From Hominimerdicola alba (GTDB taxonomy: Bacteria; Bacillota; Clostridia; Oscillospirales; Ruminococcaceae), in assembly GCF_900109655.1 (NCBI RefSeq), contig NZ_FOAT01000010.1, positions 62,001 through 126,000 on the forward strand: a stretch of 64,000 bases of DNA, written 5' to 3'. Shown here one piece after another: positions 6,576 through 16,195 of this stretch (within the stretch, counting starts at the first letter, position 1; each line of letters begins with the position of its first letter). Position numbers and translations under genes: made by a program. Below the pieces are notes generated by a model that worked only from the letters and a program-made list of their open reading frames with translations, was not told the origin of the DNA and made no database searches.

Positions 6576-9500
6576 ATGGAAAATAGTCCCAAACAGAGAC
6601 CTTTGATAGGAATTGTTATAAATGAACCCGATATGGATTTTTACAGCAAGGCACTGTATCATATCCAGAAGGAGCTTTTTGCACATAATGCCGATGCGGC
6701 TATATTCAACACCCTGCTGACCCAGACCGATCAGGCAGATGTTGAAAACTCGGTGTTCTCACTTATAGAGCCCGATCTGCTTGATGGAATGCTGGTGTTC
6801 GGTTATACGATAAATAATGAAAAAGCGGCGGCTGAGATACGCCGTATCATAGATCACAGCAATATTCCCGCAGTATATATCGAATCTGAAGCTGAAGGAC
6901 ATGACAGCGTTATGTTCGATAATGACGAATGTGCAGATAAAATAGTAAGGCATCTTACCGAGTGGCATCATGTCAGTGATGTCTGCTTTGTCAGCGGTCC
7001 TAAGGACAGTGTATTTCATGAACGTGTGCTTCAGAGCTTCAGGAAAGCCTTTGTCGAGCAGGGAGTAGATCTGACTGAGGACAGGATATTCTACGGCCCT
7101 GACTGGGCCGGTGACTACAGCGGGATAGCTGATGATATCATCAGCCGCGGCATACCCGAAGCCATAGTGTGCTGCAGTGATTTCACGGCGGCGGGACTTG
7201 TGGGTGCGCTGAGTGAGAAAGGCATTGAGATACCCGAGGAAGTCATAGTGACGGGTTACAGCATGAATGAACCTTTTTCGGCGGAATATATGAATATAAC
7301 CTCTATTGAGCGCCGTCCTGAAACTATGGCGGTGGAAGCTGTGCGAAAACTGTTCGCAAGGATAACAGGGGAGGAGTGTGTCCCGACTGAGAAAAAACCA
7401 TGCTGTGTTTTTCGCAAGGGCGTTACCTGCGGCTGTGAAAGGATAAATTATGCCGAACTTTCAAGGGCGGCAATGGATAATATGGTCTCTAACAGGCGGG
7501 AGGGATTTGATTCGTACTATAATGATATGTCTGAGACTCTGATAAACGCCGACAGCTTTGGTGAGTATCTGTGGAGAATAGACTGGTTCACCAAGTATCT
7601 TGGGGATTTTGAGGGTTTCTGGCTGTGTATAAACGACGGTATACTTCACGTTCCCGGAGATAAGCTGACGGATTTTTCGGAAACTGTTTCGATAGCTTAC
7701 AGCAGACAGAACGGCAATGGCGCAGTTCCCGGCGGAGCGGCATTCAACAGACATGAGCTTCTCCCTGCTATATTCAAGGAGAGAGACAAGCCCTCTGCAT
7801 TTATATTCAACTGCCTGCATTTCAGGCACGTAAATTACGGCTATACTGTGCTTTCCTACTGCGATTCGGGAGCATTTTTCGATAAGCACTACGTAATGTG
7901 GCTGAGGTATGCAGCTATCGCCATGGAAAAGCAGAGAAGGAATATTCTTTACAACGACAGTGTTGCTGATGATCAGATAAGAGATCCTCTTACAGGTCTG
8001 CTGAACGTTAAGGGATATAAAAAGGTCATGACCCAGAGGTGCGGAAGCTTTGACCGCCCTGATAAGCTTATGAGGATAATCTCCGTGGACGTTGAGAATC
8101 TCAGGGGCATAAATTCGGCTTACGGTTACAGCGAGGGCGACAGAGTTCTGCAGAGGCTGGCTATGATACTCAACAACAGCGCCGGCGAGGACGATATCTG
8201 TGTCAGAGTCAGCGGCGATGAGTTCTTCATATGCGGACTTCTGGACGCTGATATGCCTGTGGACGATGTTCCTGTGGATCTGGAGAGAAATCTGGAAGCT
8301 TTTAACACTGTTTCAACAATGGACTTTGGTGTGCATTTTTATACATCAAGGGTAACGGCACCTGTTACTTCGGCTGAGATACTGGATAGTCTGCCATATG
8401 AGGCTAACTATCAGCGCACGATGGCGAAGGATAACCATAACAAGAAGCGCATGAACATCGCGGACGGAAAGGGACGTCAGCCTGTTGAGGGCTATGACGA
8501 GGAAGAGAGGAAGCTGGTCGCAAAGATACTCAACGACGACCTGTTGACTTATCATTTCCAGCCGATAGTAAGCGCAAAAACAGGGGAGATAGTGGCTTAC
8601 GAAGCTCTTATGAGATATGAGGGCGGTGTGAAGATATCTCCGATAAGTATACTTAATCATGCGGCGGCTATGGGCAGATTGGACGATGTTGAACGTCATA
8701 CTATGTACAACCTGTTCAGATTCATGCATGAGCACAAGAAGGAAATGAGCGACAAACAGCTCTACATAAACAGCATACCCTCCTGCACGCTGCCCGAAAA
8801 GGATTTTGAAGAGCTTTGCACCACCTACAGCGACATAGTATCAAAGATAGTAATAGAATTCACTGAGGAGACCGAGGCGAGCAAAGAGCAGCTGGAGATA
8901 GTTCTCGACAGGCGCAAACGCTACGGTTTCGGCATAGCGATAGACGACTACGGCACAGGATATTCAAATATAAGCAATCTGCTGACCTTTATGCCTAACT
9001 GCATAAAGATAGACAGAAGCCTTATTATGAATATCCACGAGGATAAGCGCAGACAGCATTTTGTAAAGAATATCATCGACTATGCCAGGGATAATCACTT
9101 CAAAGTGCTGGCTGAGGGCGTTGAGAAGATCGAAGAACTCAGAATGTTGTCGGGCATGGGAATAGACCTTATACAGGGCTATTTCACTGCACGTCCCGCA
9201 CCTGAGCCTATTAAGTCAATACGCCCTGATATAAAGGAACAGATAAGAGAGTGCAACCGAGTCGACGAAAATTTCAGGATAAAGAAAACCTATTTTACCG
9301 GAAACGATAATGAGCTTTCGCTTATATCACTGGATTTCGACGATTACACCGAGGTATTCGTATCCGAGGGTGACTGTATGCTCAGAGGCTCGGAGGGGTA
9401 TTCTTCACATCTGTGTATAAAGATAAAGGACGGTCTGGATTGTCGACTGAAGCTTGACGGTGTTCATCTTTCGGGCGAAAACAACGAAGCCTGCATAATC

Positions 9501-10316
9501 GTAGGCAAGGGCAGCAGGCTGACGCTGGAAATAACGGGCACAGTCGAGCTTGGCGGCCCGATAAGCGTTCCTGCGGGAGCGTGGATCGATATAGTAGGTG
9601 ATGGCACACTTATAATGAGATCGGGTACAACGCAGAGTTACGGTATAGGTTCCGACCCGCTGAGTGAATTCGGCGTTATAGGAGTACACCTTGGCGGCAA
9701 GCTGGATATCACCATAGACGGCGAGTACTGCATTGGCATTGGCGGTGGCATGGCTTCGGCTAACAGCAGGATAGATGTTGGCTCATCGAATATCAATATC
9801 AGGCTGGCAGGCAAGCATCTTCTGTGTATAGGCAGTATTGAATCCGATGTACCTGTGACGGTGAAGAACAGTGAGCTGATGATGAGCACCCACTGTGTGA
9901 CAGGTATAGGTATAGGCAGCACAAAGGGCAAGCTGACGGCTGTTATCGAAAACAGCAAGCTGACATACGATGCATCGGGCGATAATATCTCGTGCATAAA
10001 TTCACCCGGTGAAGCTCACAGCACAGTGAAGCTTCGGAATACAAGCCTGGACTTTCGTATGCTCGGCAAGAATTTACTGGGCGTGGGTTCGGCCCAGGGC
10101 ATACTTTCGGTTGATGCGGAAGACTGCAGTTTCGATATTTACGGCGAGGGAGCGAATGCCATCGGTATCGGCGGCATGAGCTCGGAATCGAAAATATCGC
10201 TAAAAAAATGCACAGGAGAGATAAGATTCAGCTCCAGCCACGGAGAGGTGATCTGCGGTGCTGAGGGTATGGTGAATCTAGAAGACTGTGACATACAAAC
10301 GGGCATAAACATCTGA
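6576..10316 (+). CDS. LacI-type sensor / GGDEF / EAL / beta-helix hybrid protein
   Basis: About 1246 residues with no signal peptide or membrane helix, so cytosolic. Order: (1) residues about 8-275, a LacI/periplasmic-binding-like ligand domain without the DNA-binding HTH; (2) an uncharacterised region to about 470; (3) GGDEF about 475-625, with SGDEF at 546-550; (4) EAL about 645-885, with EALMR at 676, IDDYGTG near 789, a KID and an EGVE motif all present, so phosphodiesterase activity on c-di-GMP is likely; (5) about 910-1246, Gly/Ile/Asn-rich repeats (GIGIG, GVGSA, GIGGM) typical of a right-handed beta-helix. The start at 6576 is preferred over 6558 because GGGGGA lies just upstream of it. 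It stands alone between its own promoter and terminator. Inference: a sugar-like ligand sets c-di-GMP turnover. The beta-helix role is unknown. Confidence 0.88.
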   Translation: MENSPKQRPLIGIVINEPDMDFYSKALYHIQKELFAHNADAAIFNTLLTQTDQADVENSVFSLIEPDLLDGMLVFGYTINNEKAAAEIRRIIDHSNIPAVYIESEAEGHDSVMFDNDECADKIVRHLTEWHHVSDVCFVSGPKDSVFHERVLQSFRKAFVEQGVDLTEDRIFYGPDWAGDYSGIADDIISRGIPEAIVCCSDFTAAGLVGALSEKGIEIPEEVIVTGYSMNEPFSAEYMNITSIERRPETMAVEAVRKLFARITGEECVPTEKKPCCVFRKGVTCGCERINYAELSRAAMDNMVSNRREGFDSYYNDMSETLINADSFGEYLWRIDWFTKYLGDFEGFWLCINDGILHVPGDKLTDFSETVSIAYSRQNGNGAVPGGAAFNRHELLPAIFKERDKPSAFIFNCLHFRHVNYGYTVLSYCDSGAFFDKHYVMWLRYAAIAMEKQRRNILYNDSVADDQIRDPLTGLLNVKGYKKVMTQRCGSFDRPDKLMRIISVDVENLRGINSAYGYSEGDRVLQRLAMILNNSAGEDDICVRVSGDEFFICGLLDADMPVDDVPVDLERNLEAFNTVSTMDFGVHFYTSRVTAPVTSAEILDSLPYEANYQRTMAKDNHNKKRMNIADGKGRQPVEGYDEEERKLVAKILNDDLLTYHFQPIVSAKTGEIVAYEALMRYEGGVKISPISILNHAAAMGRLDDVERHTMYNLFRFMHEHKKEMSDKQLYINSIPSCTLPEKDFEELCTTYSDIVSKIVIEFTEETEASKEQLEIVLDRRKRYGFGIAIDDYGTGYSNISNLLTFMPNCIKIDRSLIMNIHEDKRRQHFVKNIIDYARDNHFKVLAEGVEKIEELRMLSGMGIDLIQGYFTARPAPEPIKSIRPDIKEQIRECNRVDENFRIKKTYFTGNDNELSLISLDFDDYTEVFVSEGDCMLRGSEGYSSHLCIKIKDGLDCRLKLDGVHLSGENNEACIIVGKGSRLTLEITGTVELGGPISVPAGAWIDIVGDGTLIMRSGTTQSYGIGSDPLSEFGVIGVHLGGKLDITIDGEYCIGIGGGMASANSRIDVGSSNINIRLAGKHLLCIGSIESDVPVTVKNSELMMSTHCVTGIGIGSTKGKLTAVIENSKLTYDASGDNISCINSPGEAHSTVKLRNTSLDFRMLGKNLLGVGSAQGILSVDAEDCSFDIYGEGANAIGIGGMSSESKISLKKCTGEIRFSSSHGEVICGAEGMVNLEDCDIQTGINI

Positions 10317-10328
10317 AAAAATTATTAT

Positions 10329-10366
10329 ATCAGCGTCTGGTATTTTCGCCTGACGCTGATTTTTTT
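10329..10366 (+). terminator. rho-independent terminator of the GGDEF-EAL gene
   Basis: ATCAGCGTC-T-GG pairs with CC-T-GACGCTGAT and is followed by seven T. Confidence 0.9.
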
Positions 10367-10912
10367 GCCTAAAATTCGTTTGGTTTTAGGGAACGTTTGC
10401 GTAACTGTACGACTGCATGTACAGCCGATGAGTTTCATACTTTCGTAAATCGAAAACTAATGGGAAAATAAGGCAGATGAGTGGGCGGAGAAGTGCCGGT
10501 ATACTGTATGTGGTCGGTAAATTGACTATAAAAAATCAAAATACTATATGTAGTATGAACAAAGATGTGTACAGGCACACTGTTAGTGGGTAAATAAACT
10601 GGAAATATGCACAAAGGTTAATATACAATGTCTGTAAGCACCCGAAAACGTTTTAAAAAACCGATGGTCATTTTTATAAGTACATAAATTCGTACACGTG
10701 GTGGAAATTTTATAAAAGTCTATAACATTTTATGTAAATTTTGTACACTCATTATTGCGCAGGTTGCTATTTTTACAGAATATGGAAGTGTCGAAGTTAC
10801 AAAGTGGTTACAGAATTAACACTCAAATTTGCATTATGCACAAAAGCGACGACTACCGTTTGTCTATTGCTACATAATTTATTACATCGGGCAGAAAAAT
10901 TTGAAAAAGCAC
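10367..10912. other. gene-free AT-rich region upstream of the LacI regulator
   Basis: No credible coding sequence. It contains a short inverted repeat near 10403-10424 (CTGTAC...GTACAG) and one AAAACGTTTT palindrome (10645-10654). The AT-rich stretch 10500-10900 shows no terminator or RNA family I can recognise. Confidence 0.6.
10645..10654. promoter_or_regulatory. LacI-family operator candidate (distal)
   Basis: AAAACGTTTT, a perfect palindrome with the CG centre usual for LacI/CcpA operators. It is about 340 bases before the two sites at the regulator's own promoter, a distance that would allow looping. Confidence 0.5.
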
Positions 10913-10941
10913 TTGAAATTTGAACGAAAATATAGTATATT
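10913..10941 (+). promoter_or_regulatory. sigma-A promoter for the LacI regulator
   Basis: TTGAAA (10913-10918), 17-base spacer, TATATT (10936-10941). It predicts a start near 10948, inside the operator region. Confidence 0.6.
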
Positions 10942-10953
10942 TCTTTATGGCGG

Positions 10954-10961
10954 AAACGTTT
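10954..10961. promoter_or_regulatory. LacI-family operator candidate at the transcription start
   Basis: AAACGTTT core within GGAAACGTTTGA, a few bases after the predicted start of the regulator message. Its centre is 33 bases from the next site (10986-10995), about three helical turns. Confidence 0.6.
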
Positions 10962-10985
10962 GAGAATAAAGAAAGGTCGAACGCG

Positions 10986-10995
10986 TAAACGTTTA
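10986..10995. promoter_or_regulatory. LacI-family operator candidate in the regulator leader
   Basis: TAAACGTTTA, a perfect 10-bp palindrome between the promoter and the SD of the regulator. It supports autorepression. Confidence 0.65.
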
Positions 10996-11019
10996 ACCAA
11001 CAGAAAGGCGGAAACATCA

Positions 11020-12030
11020 TTGGTATCATTAAAAGATATTTCCGTGCGCTGCGGCGTTTCGGTCGCTACGGTCAGCAAGGCGCTGAACGGACATAAGGAC
11101 GTCAGTGAGGCGACGAGGGAAAGGCTGCTGAAAGCTGCTAAGGAAATGGGATACTTCCCGAACTCCCAGGCGCGTGCGCTGAAGACGAACAGGACACTGA
11201 ATCTCGGTGTTATGTTCTCGGATGAAGCGGGAAGCGGTCTTACACACGAATTCTTTGCAAAAGTGCTCAACAGCTTCAAGACTGAGGCTGAGTCGGCAGG
11301 ATATGACATCACATTCATAAATAAGAATGTGGGACGTCAGAAGATGTCAACCTATGAGCATTGCAAGTACCGTAATGTTGACGGCGTGGTGATTGCTTGT
11401 ACCGATTTCACTACTCAGGATGTGTATGAGGTCATAAACGGTGATATACCTGTGGTGACCATCGATCACATATTTGACTGCCGCACAGCGATAATGTCAA
11501 ATAATGAGAAGGGTATCGAGGAGCTTGTGAATTATGTGGCAGATATGGGTCACAGACGCATAGCTTATATACAGGGAAACAAATCAGCCGTTGCGGACAG
11601 AAGACTTGCAGGCTTCTGCAAAGCTTGTATGAACAAAGGGATAGAAGTTGATCCGGCGCTGCTGCTTGCGGGGGACTACCACAATCCCGAAAAGACATAC
11701 GAGATGACTAAGGAGCTTATTGCGATGAGCGACAGACCCACCTGTATTTTTATGCCTGACGATTATTCGTCAATGGGCGGGTTCAATGCCATCAAGGATT
11801 CGGGATTGTCAGTACCGGAGGATATCTCGGTAGTAGGATATGACGGGATCGCATATTCGCAACTGCTCACACCGAAGCTCACGACCTATTTACAGGATAC
11901 GGCTACGATAGGTGCTGAAGCTGCAAAACAGCTGATATCGCTGATCGAAAATCCACAGACCACCTTTACGGAGGTCATAACAGTTGACGGACACCTGATA
12001 GAGGGCTCGTCAGTAAAAAAACTAATTTAA
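11020..12030 (+). CDS. LacI family sugar-responsive transcriptional repressor
   Basis: About 336 residues with a TTG start. The HTH is at residues about 3-25 (SLKDISVRCGVSVATVSKAL, the classic LacI pattern), followed by the hinge helix (QARALKTNRT) and a periplasmic-binding-like effector domain (about 60-330). The frame is open upstream to 10960, but the TTG at 11020 is chosen because AGAAAGGCGG precedes it and LacI proteins start just before this helix. The upstream start would also lie within an operator. It sits 67 bases before the binding-protein gene of a sugar ABC transporter, which it probably controls. AAACGTTT palindromes at its own promoter and at glgP suggest a regulon for alpha-glucans. 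The effector is unknown. Confidence 0.92.
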   Translation: MVSLKDISVRCGVSVATVSKALNGHKDVSEATRERLLKAAKEMGYFPNSQARALKTNRTLNLGVMFSDEAGSGLTHEFFAKVLNSFKTEAESAGYDITFINKNVGRQKMSTYEHCKYRNVDGVVIACTDFTTQDVYEVINGDIPVVTIDHIFDCRTAIMSNNEKGIEELVNYVADMGHRRIAYIQGNKSAVADRRLAGFCKACMNKGIEVDPALLLAGDYHNPEKTYEMTKELIAMSDRPTCIFMPDDYSSMGGFNAIKDSGLSVPEDISVVGYDGIAYSQLLTPKLTTYLQDTATIGAEAAKQLISLIENPQTTFTEVITVDGHLIEGSSVKKLI

Positions 12031-12097
12031 GGCATTAATCGCGGCGCAATGCTGCGAAACAATAATATGATAATGCAAAATAAGGAGGAAATTTATC

Positions 12098-13483
12098 ATG
12101 GCAAATCTTAAGAAGTTACTCGCTGGTGCTATGGCACTCTGCATGGCAGGCGCAATGTTCGCATCTTGCAGCGGCAAAGATGGCAGCGGCAGCAAGGAAA
12201 AGACGAAGGGTTCTGACAATTCTGCTAACACAATCAGAATCTACACTTGGAACGACGAGTTCAAGAGCAGATTGAGAAACTACTATCCTGAGTACGACAA
12301 GGATAAGTCAGGTTTCAGTGTTGATGCTGACGGCAACGAGAAGGTTGGCGAGCACGAGTACCTGAAGGACGGCAAGGAGATCGTTTGGGTTACAACTCCT
12401 TCTGCTGATAACGCATATCAGAACAAGCTGGATACTGATCTCGAGGGTCAGGCTAAGAGCAGCGAGAAGATCGATATGTTCCTGGTAGAGGCTGACTACG
12501 CTCTGAAGTATGTTAACGGACCTTATGCAATGCCTATCAGCGATCTGGGTATCACTGATGCAGAACTGGCTGACCAGTATCAGTACACCAAGGATATCGT
12601 TACAAGCAATGACGGCGTTCTGAAGGGTGTTTCCTGGCAGGCAACTCCCGGTCTGTTCGCTTACAGAAGAGATATAGCTAAGGAAGTTCTGGGCACAGAT
12701 GATCCTAACGAGGTTCAGGCAGCTATCTCTGACTGGGATAAGTTCAACGCAGTAGCAGCTCAGATGAAGGACAAGGGTTACTTCATGCTGTCCGGTTACG
12801 ATGATTCTTACAGAACCTTCTCTAACAATGTTAGCCAGCCTTGGGTTGACGACAGCAAGAACATCGTTATAGATGACAACCTGATGAAGTGGGTTGACCA
12901 GACTAAGGAGTACACCGATAAGGGTTACAACAACGGTACTTCTCTGTGGGCTGACCAGTGGAGTGCTGACCAGTCTGCTGACGGTAAGGTATTCGGCTTC
13001 TTCTACTCCACATGGGGCATCAACTTCACACTGGCAGGCAATGCTAAGAGCAATGATCTGTACTACGTTTGCCCCGGTCCTCAGGCTTACTACTGGGGCG
13101 GTACATGGATCTGTGCAGCTGAAGGCACCGACAACAAGGAAACTGTTGCTGACATCATGAAGAGCCTGACCTGCAACAAGGATATCATGCTCCAGATCAC
13201 AAAGGATACTCAGGACTACACCAACAACAAGGCAGGCATGGAAGAGCTCGCTGCTGACTTCAGCTCTGAATTCCTCGGCGGTCAGAACCACATCGCTCTG
13301 TTCGTTGATGCAGCACCCAAGATAGATGCTTCTAAGATCGGTCCTTACGATCAGGGTCTGAACGAGGCATTCCAGGCTGCATTCAAGGATTACTTCACCG
13401 GCACTGTATCTAAGGATGAAGCTCTTGCTAACTTCTATACAAAGGCTAAGGAGAAGTATCCTGATCTGAACACTCCTGCATAA
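12098..13483 (+). CDS. ABC transporter sugar-binding lipoprotein
   Basis: 461-residue extracellular solute-binding protein of family 1 (MalE/UgpB type). Signal peptide ends in a lipobox with lipidation Cys at residue 24 (FASC), followed by a Gly/Ser/Lys linker. SD AAGGAGGAA is strong and the codon use is that of a highly expressed gene, unlike the regulator before it. Two permeases follow after a hairpin terminator (13530-13560), a common way to make binding protein in excess. Tryptophan-rich loops (GTSLWADQWSADQS, YYWGGTW) suit stacking on sugar rings. The sugar is not determined by sequence; malto- or cello-oligosaccharides are both possible. Confidence 0.93.
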   Translation: MANLKKLLAGAMALCMAGAMFASCSGKDGSGSKEKTKGSDNSANTIRIYTWNDEFKSRLRNYYPEYDKDKSGFSVDADGNEKVGEHEYLKDGKEIVWVTTPSADNAYQNKLDTDLEGQAKSSEKIDMFLVEADYALKYVNGPYAMPISDLGITDAELADQYQYTKDIVTSNDGVLKGVSWQATPGLFAYRRDIAKEVLGTDDPNEVQAAISDWDKFNAVAAQMKDKGYFMLSGYDDSYRTFSNNVSQPWVDDSKNIVIDDNLMKWVDQTKEYTDKGYNNGTSLWADQWSADQSADGKVFGFFYSTWGINFTLAGNAKSNDLYYVCPGPQAYYWGGTWICAAEGTDNKETVADIMKSLTCNKDIMLQITKDTQDYTNNKAGMEELAADFSSEFLGGQNHIALFVDAAPKIDASKIGPYDQGLNEAFQAAFKDYFTGTVSKDEALANFYTKAKEKYPDLNTPA

Positions 13484-13529
13484 TCAGAGAGAACTAAGGT
13501 CTAAATAGCCAAAAAAATTAAACAGCTGA

Positions 13530-13560
13530 AACGGGGACGGTAAAACCCGCCCCCGTTTTT
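13530..13560 (+). terminator. intra-operon terminator or attenuator after the binding-protein gene
   Basis: AACGGGG-A-CGG pairs with CCG-C-CCCCGTT and ends in TTTTT. It lies between binding protein and permease genes and probably lowers permease expression rather than ending the operon. Confidence 0.75.
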
Positions 13561-13616
13561 CGGCTTAAATTTATATTTCAGCAAAATAAAAAAAGCAGTT
13601 TTAGAGGGTGCATTTA

Positions 13617-14540
13617 ATGAAACATAAGTCAATCAGCTATGCAAAATGGGGCTACATTTTTGTTATCCCTTTTTTTGCTGTGTTTATTGTTTTTAACCTT
13701 TTCCCCCTGCTGTCGACATTCAAGAATTCTCTATACGAGTTCTATAAATCCAACGGTGTTACTTTTGGACCAAACTGGATAGGACTTCAGAATTATTCGA
13801 AACTGTTCTCGGCAGAGGTAAACGTTGGAAAGTATTTCATGAATACTTTCATTATCTGGCTCATGGGCTTTATCCCCCAGATATTCTTCTCTCTCCTGTT
13901 CGCTTCATGGTTCACTGACCTGAGAATGAAGCTCAAGACAGGCGCATACAAGATCATATTCTATCTGCCTAACGTTATCATGGCAGCTGCAATGGGTATG
14001 CTGTTCTTCACAATGTTTGACCAGAGCGGTCCTATGACCAACATGCTCAAGCCTTTTACAGGCGGCGTTGCCTACAAGTTCTTTGAGAATGTATGGTCAC
14101 AGAGAACTATCATCGCGCTCATCAACTTCATGATGTGGTACGGTAATACTACCATCATGCTGATGGCTGCGATCAACGGTGTAGATCCTTCACTGTATGA
14201 ATCTGCACAGATCGACGGTGCTAACCCGTCACAGACTTTCTGGAACATCACTATTCCTCTTATAAGACCTATCCTTGTTTATGTGCTTATCACATCTCTC
14301 ATCGGTGGTCTTCAGATGTACGACGTTCCTCAGATCATCACCAGAAACGGTGACGCTGTAAACAGAACATCTATGACTATGATCATGTATCTCCAGTATC
14401 AGATGAACATCGGTAAAAACTACGGCTATGCCGGTGCAATATCCGTTATACTGTTTATAGTTGCAGCAGCTCTCTCTATGTTGGTATTCTACATCAATTC
14501 CGATAAGGATGAGAGAAGACGTAAGAAGGGAGTGAAGTAA
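13617..14540 (+). CDS. sugar ABC transporter permease (MalF/UgpA type)
   Basis: About 307 residues with six membrane helices. The cytoplasmic EAA loop (ESAQIDGANPSQTFW...P) that docks on the ATPase is near residue 195-220. GTG at 13608 is in frame, but ATG at 13617 with GAGGG upstream is preferred. Forms the membrane channel with the next gene (2-base gap). No ATPase gene follows, so the MsmK-like ATPase at 29322-30464 is the likely partner. Confidence 0.93.
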   Translation: MKHKSISYAKWGYIFVIPFFAVFIVFNLFPLLSTFKNSLYEFYKSNGVTFGPNWIGLQNYSKLFSAEVNVGKYFMNTFIIWLMGFIPQIFFSLLFASWFTDLRMKLKTGAYKIIFYLPNVIMAAAMGMLFFTMFDQSGPMTNMLKPFTGGVAYKFFENVWSQRTIIALINFMMWYGNTTIMLMAAINGVDPSLYESAQIDGANPSQTFWNITIPLIRPILVYVLITSLIGGLQMYDVPQIITRNGDAVNRTSMTMIMYLQYQMNIGKNYGYAGAISVILFIVAAALSMLVFYINSDKDERRRKKGVK

Positions 14541-14542
14541 CA

Positions 14543-15418
14543 ATGGCAGCACCTATCGATGCAGTAGGACAGATGAGTAACTCTAGGGCATTGCTCATCA
14601 GAAGAGTAATATCATATGTTGTATTGACAATATTTGCAATTATATCGCTGTTTCCGTTCTTTATTCTTCTTATCAACATGACTCGTGAATCAGCAGATAT
14701 CCAGCAGGGATTTTCTCCTCTGCCGGGTACATATTTAATAAAGAACTTCAAGGCCGTAATGAACAAGCCTGACTGGGCTATGCTCGCAGCTCTGAGAAAC
14801 TCGTTTATCATATCCGCAAGCTGTGCATTCTTATCTTCATATTTTTCAGCACTCACAGCTTATGCGATCCATGTATATGATTTCAAGCTCAAGAAGTTCC
14901 TGTTCACATTTATCCTTATGATAATGATGGTACCTACACAGGTATCTGCACTTGGTTTTGTTCAGATGATGAATGATTGGGATCTCACCAATAACTTCAT
15001 TCCTCTGATCGTTCCTTCGATCGCTGCTCCTGCTACTTTCTTCTTCATGAAGCAATACATGGACAGCGCACTGCCCCTTGAAATAGTTGAGGCAGCTCGT
15101 ATAGACGGTTGTGGTGAGTACAGAACATTCAACTCTCTGGTAACACCTATTCTGAAGCCTGCATTCGCAGTTCAGGGTATATTCATTTTCGTATCCAGCT
15201 GGAACAACTTCTTTATTCCTGCTCTGATACTCGATAAGCCAGAGCTGAGAACTCTGCCTCTGGTTATCAACCTTATCAGATCGGCAGACTATACTAAGTT
15301 TGATATGGGTGCGGTTTACATGGCAGTTGGTATTTCTATCATACCTGTTGCGATCGTATATCTCGTACTTTCCAAGTTCATTATCCGTGGTATCGCACTC
15401 GGTGCCGTTAAGGGTTAA
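14543..15418 (+). CDS. sugar ABC transporter permease (MalG/UgpE type)
   Basis: 291-residue inner-membrane permease. EAA loop with EAARIDGCGEYRTF near residues 181-195, and six predicted helices. SD GGAGTGAAG overlaps the end of the preceding permease gene, so translation is coupled. Last gene of the importer operon, followed by a strong terminator at 15465-15500. Confidence 0.94.
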   Translation: MAAPIDAVGQMSNSRALLIRRVISYVVLTIFAIISLFPFFILLINMTRESADIQQGFSPLPGTYLIKNFKAVMNKPDWAMLAALRNSFIISASCAFLSSYFSALTAYAIHVYDFKLKKFLFTFILMIMMVPTQVSALGFVQMMNDWDLTNNFIPLIVPSIAAPATFFFMKQYMDSALPLEIVEAARIDGCGEYRTFNSLVTPILKPAFAVQGIFIFVSSWNNFFIPALILDKPELRTLPLVINLIRSADYTKFDMGAVYMAVGISIIPVAIVYLVLSKFIIRGIALGAVKG

Positions 15419-15464
15419 TTGTTACAGTAAGCTTATTAGTTGCTTATCATATTAATTTCGGGAA

Positions 15465-15500
15465 GCCGCCGTACTGCAATTTCGCAGTATGGCGGTTTTT
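15465..15500 (+). terminator. terminator of the sugar importer operon
   Basis: GCCGCC-G-TACTGC pairs with GCAGTA-T-GGCGG around a short loop and is followed by TTTTT. Confidence 0.88.
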
Positions 15501-15567
15501 CGATTATTTGCTATAAAGCATTATTAACATGGTATGTGTCGAATATTATAAATATATAAACTAATCA

Positions 15568-15596
15568 TTGATTTTTTGTTAGAAGTGTGGTATGAT
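15568..15596 (+). promoter_or_regulatory. sigma-A promoter for the DUF3237-like gene
   Basis: TTGATT (15568-15573), 17-base spacer, TATGAT (15591-15596), about 100 bases before the start codon. Confidence 0.55.
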
Positions 15597-15694
15597 ATAA
15601 ATATGATCGCAATATGGGATATCTATGCATAAGAGGGCAAAGACTGACGATAATTTTTCTTATTCTGAGTATACTATTATAATAGGAGGTAATC

Positions 15695-16078
15695 ATGGAC
15701 GAGCTTATCATGACTATCAATGTTACAACATACGAAGGATACACCGTCAAGGGCGGCAGGATGAATGTGTACATGGTGCCTTTCACTGCTGAGGCTATGG
15801 GAGAATATTTCAAAGGCGCAACCGAATTCAGAAGCTACGATACTCAGCGGGAGGACGAGAGCGGGTTCTTTCTTTCGGCGCGGTATATCCTCAGGGGAAA
15901 GGACTTTAACGGCAGAAAGTGCAGTATCTTTATTGAAAACAACAGCACAGGACAAGGGATAATCCCTACCATATGTACCGACAGCCCCGATCTTGCTTTT
16001 CTGGAATCTGCTGACCTGTATTCTCTGCTGGAATCGGATGGTAATAAAGTTACCGTGCGGATATACTCGAAAAAATAG
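15695..16078 (+). CDS. DUF3237-like small protein
   Basis: 127 residues with SD AGGAGG before ATG. Features resemble DUF3237 proteins of clostridia: a beta-rich N-terminus, a central DTQ, then ARYILRG...CSIFIENN and a final SADLY segment. Family members form a small beta-barrel with no proven activity. No signal peptide. It stands alone between two promoters. The assignment is from memory of the pattern and moderately sure; function unknown. Confidence 0.65.
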   Translation: MDELIMTINVTTYEGYTVKGGRMNVYMVPFTAEAMGEYFKGATEFRSYDTQREDESGFFLSARYILRGKDFNGRKCSIFIENNSTGQGIIPTICTDSPDLAFLESADLYSLLESDGNKVTVRIYSKK

Positions 16079-16121
16079 GTCTTATGTACACTGTATATCA
16101 GAGAATTTACTCTCGCCGCTC

Positions 16122-16150
16122 TTTACATTTTCACACAAATATGCTATAAT
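16122..16150 (+). promoter_or_regulatory. sigma-A promoter for the beta-CASP nuclease gene
   Basis: TTTACA (16122-16127), 17-base spacer, TATAAT (16145-16150), 45 bases before the ATG. Confidence 0.8.
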
Positions 16151-16195
16151 ATAAGCACATTAAACAAAAATCAACGCTGAAATGAGGGCTGTATT

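Noticed and set aside
10741-10923. 60-codon frame before the LacI gene
   Set aside because: No SD and random-like composition; sits in AT-rich regulatory DNA.
12308-13291. 327-codon minus-strand frame
   Set aside because: Shadow of the highly biased binding-protein gene; no start signal or domain.
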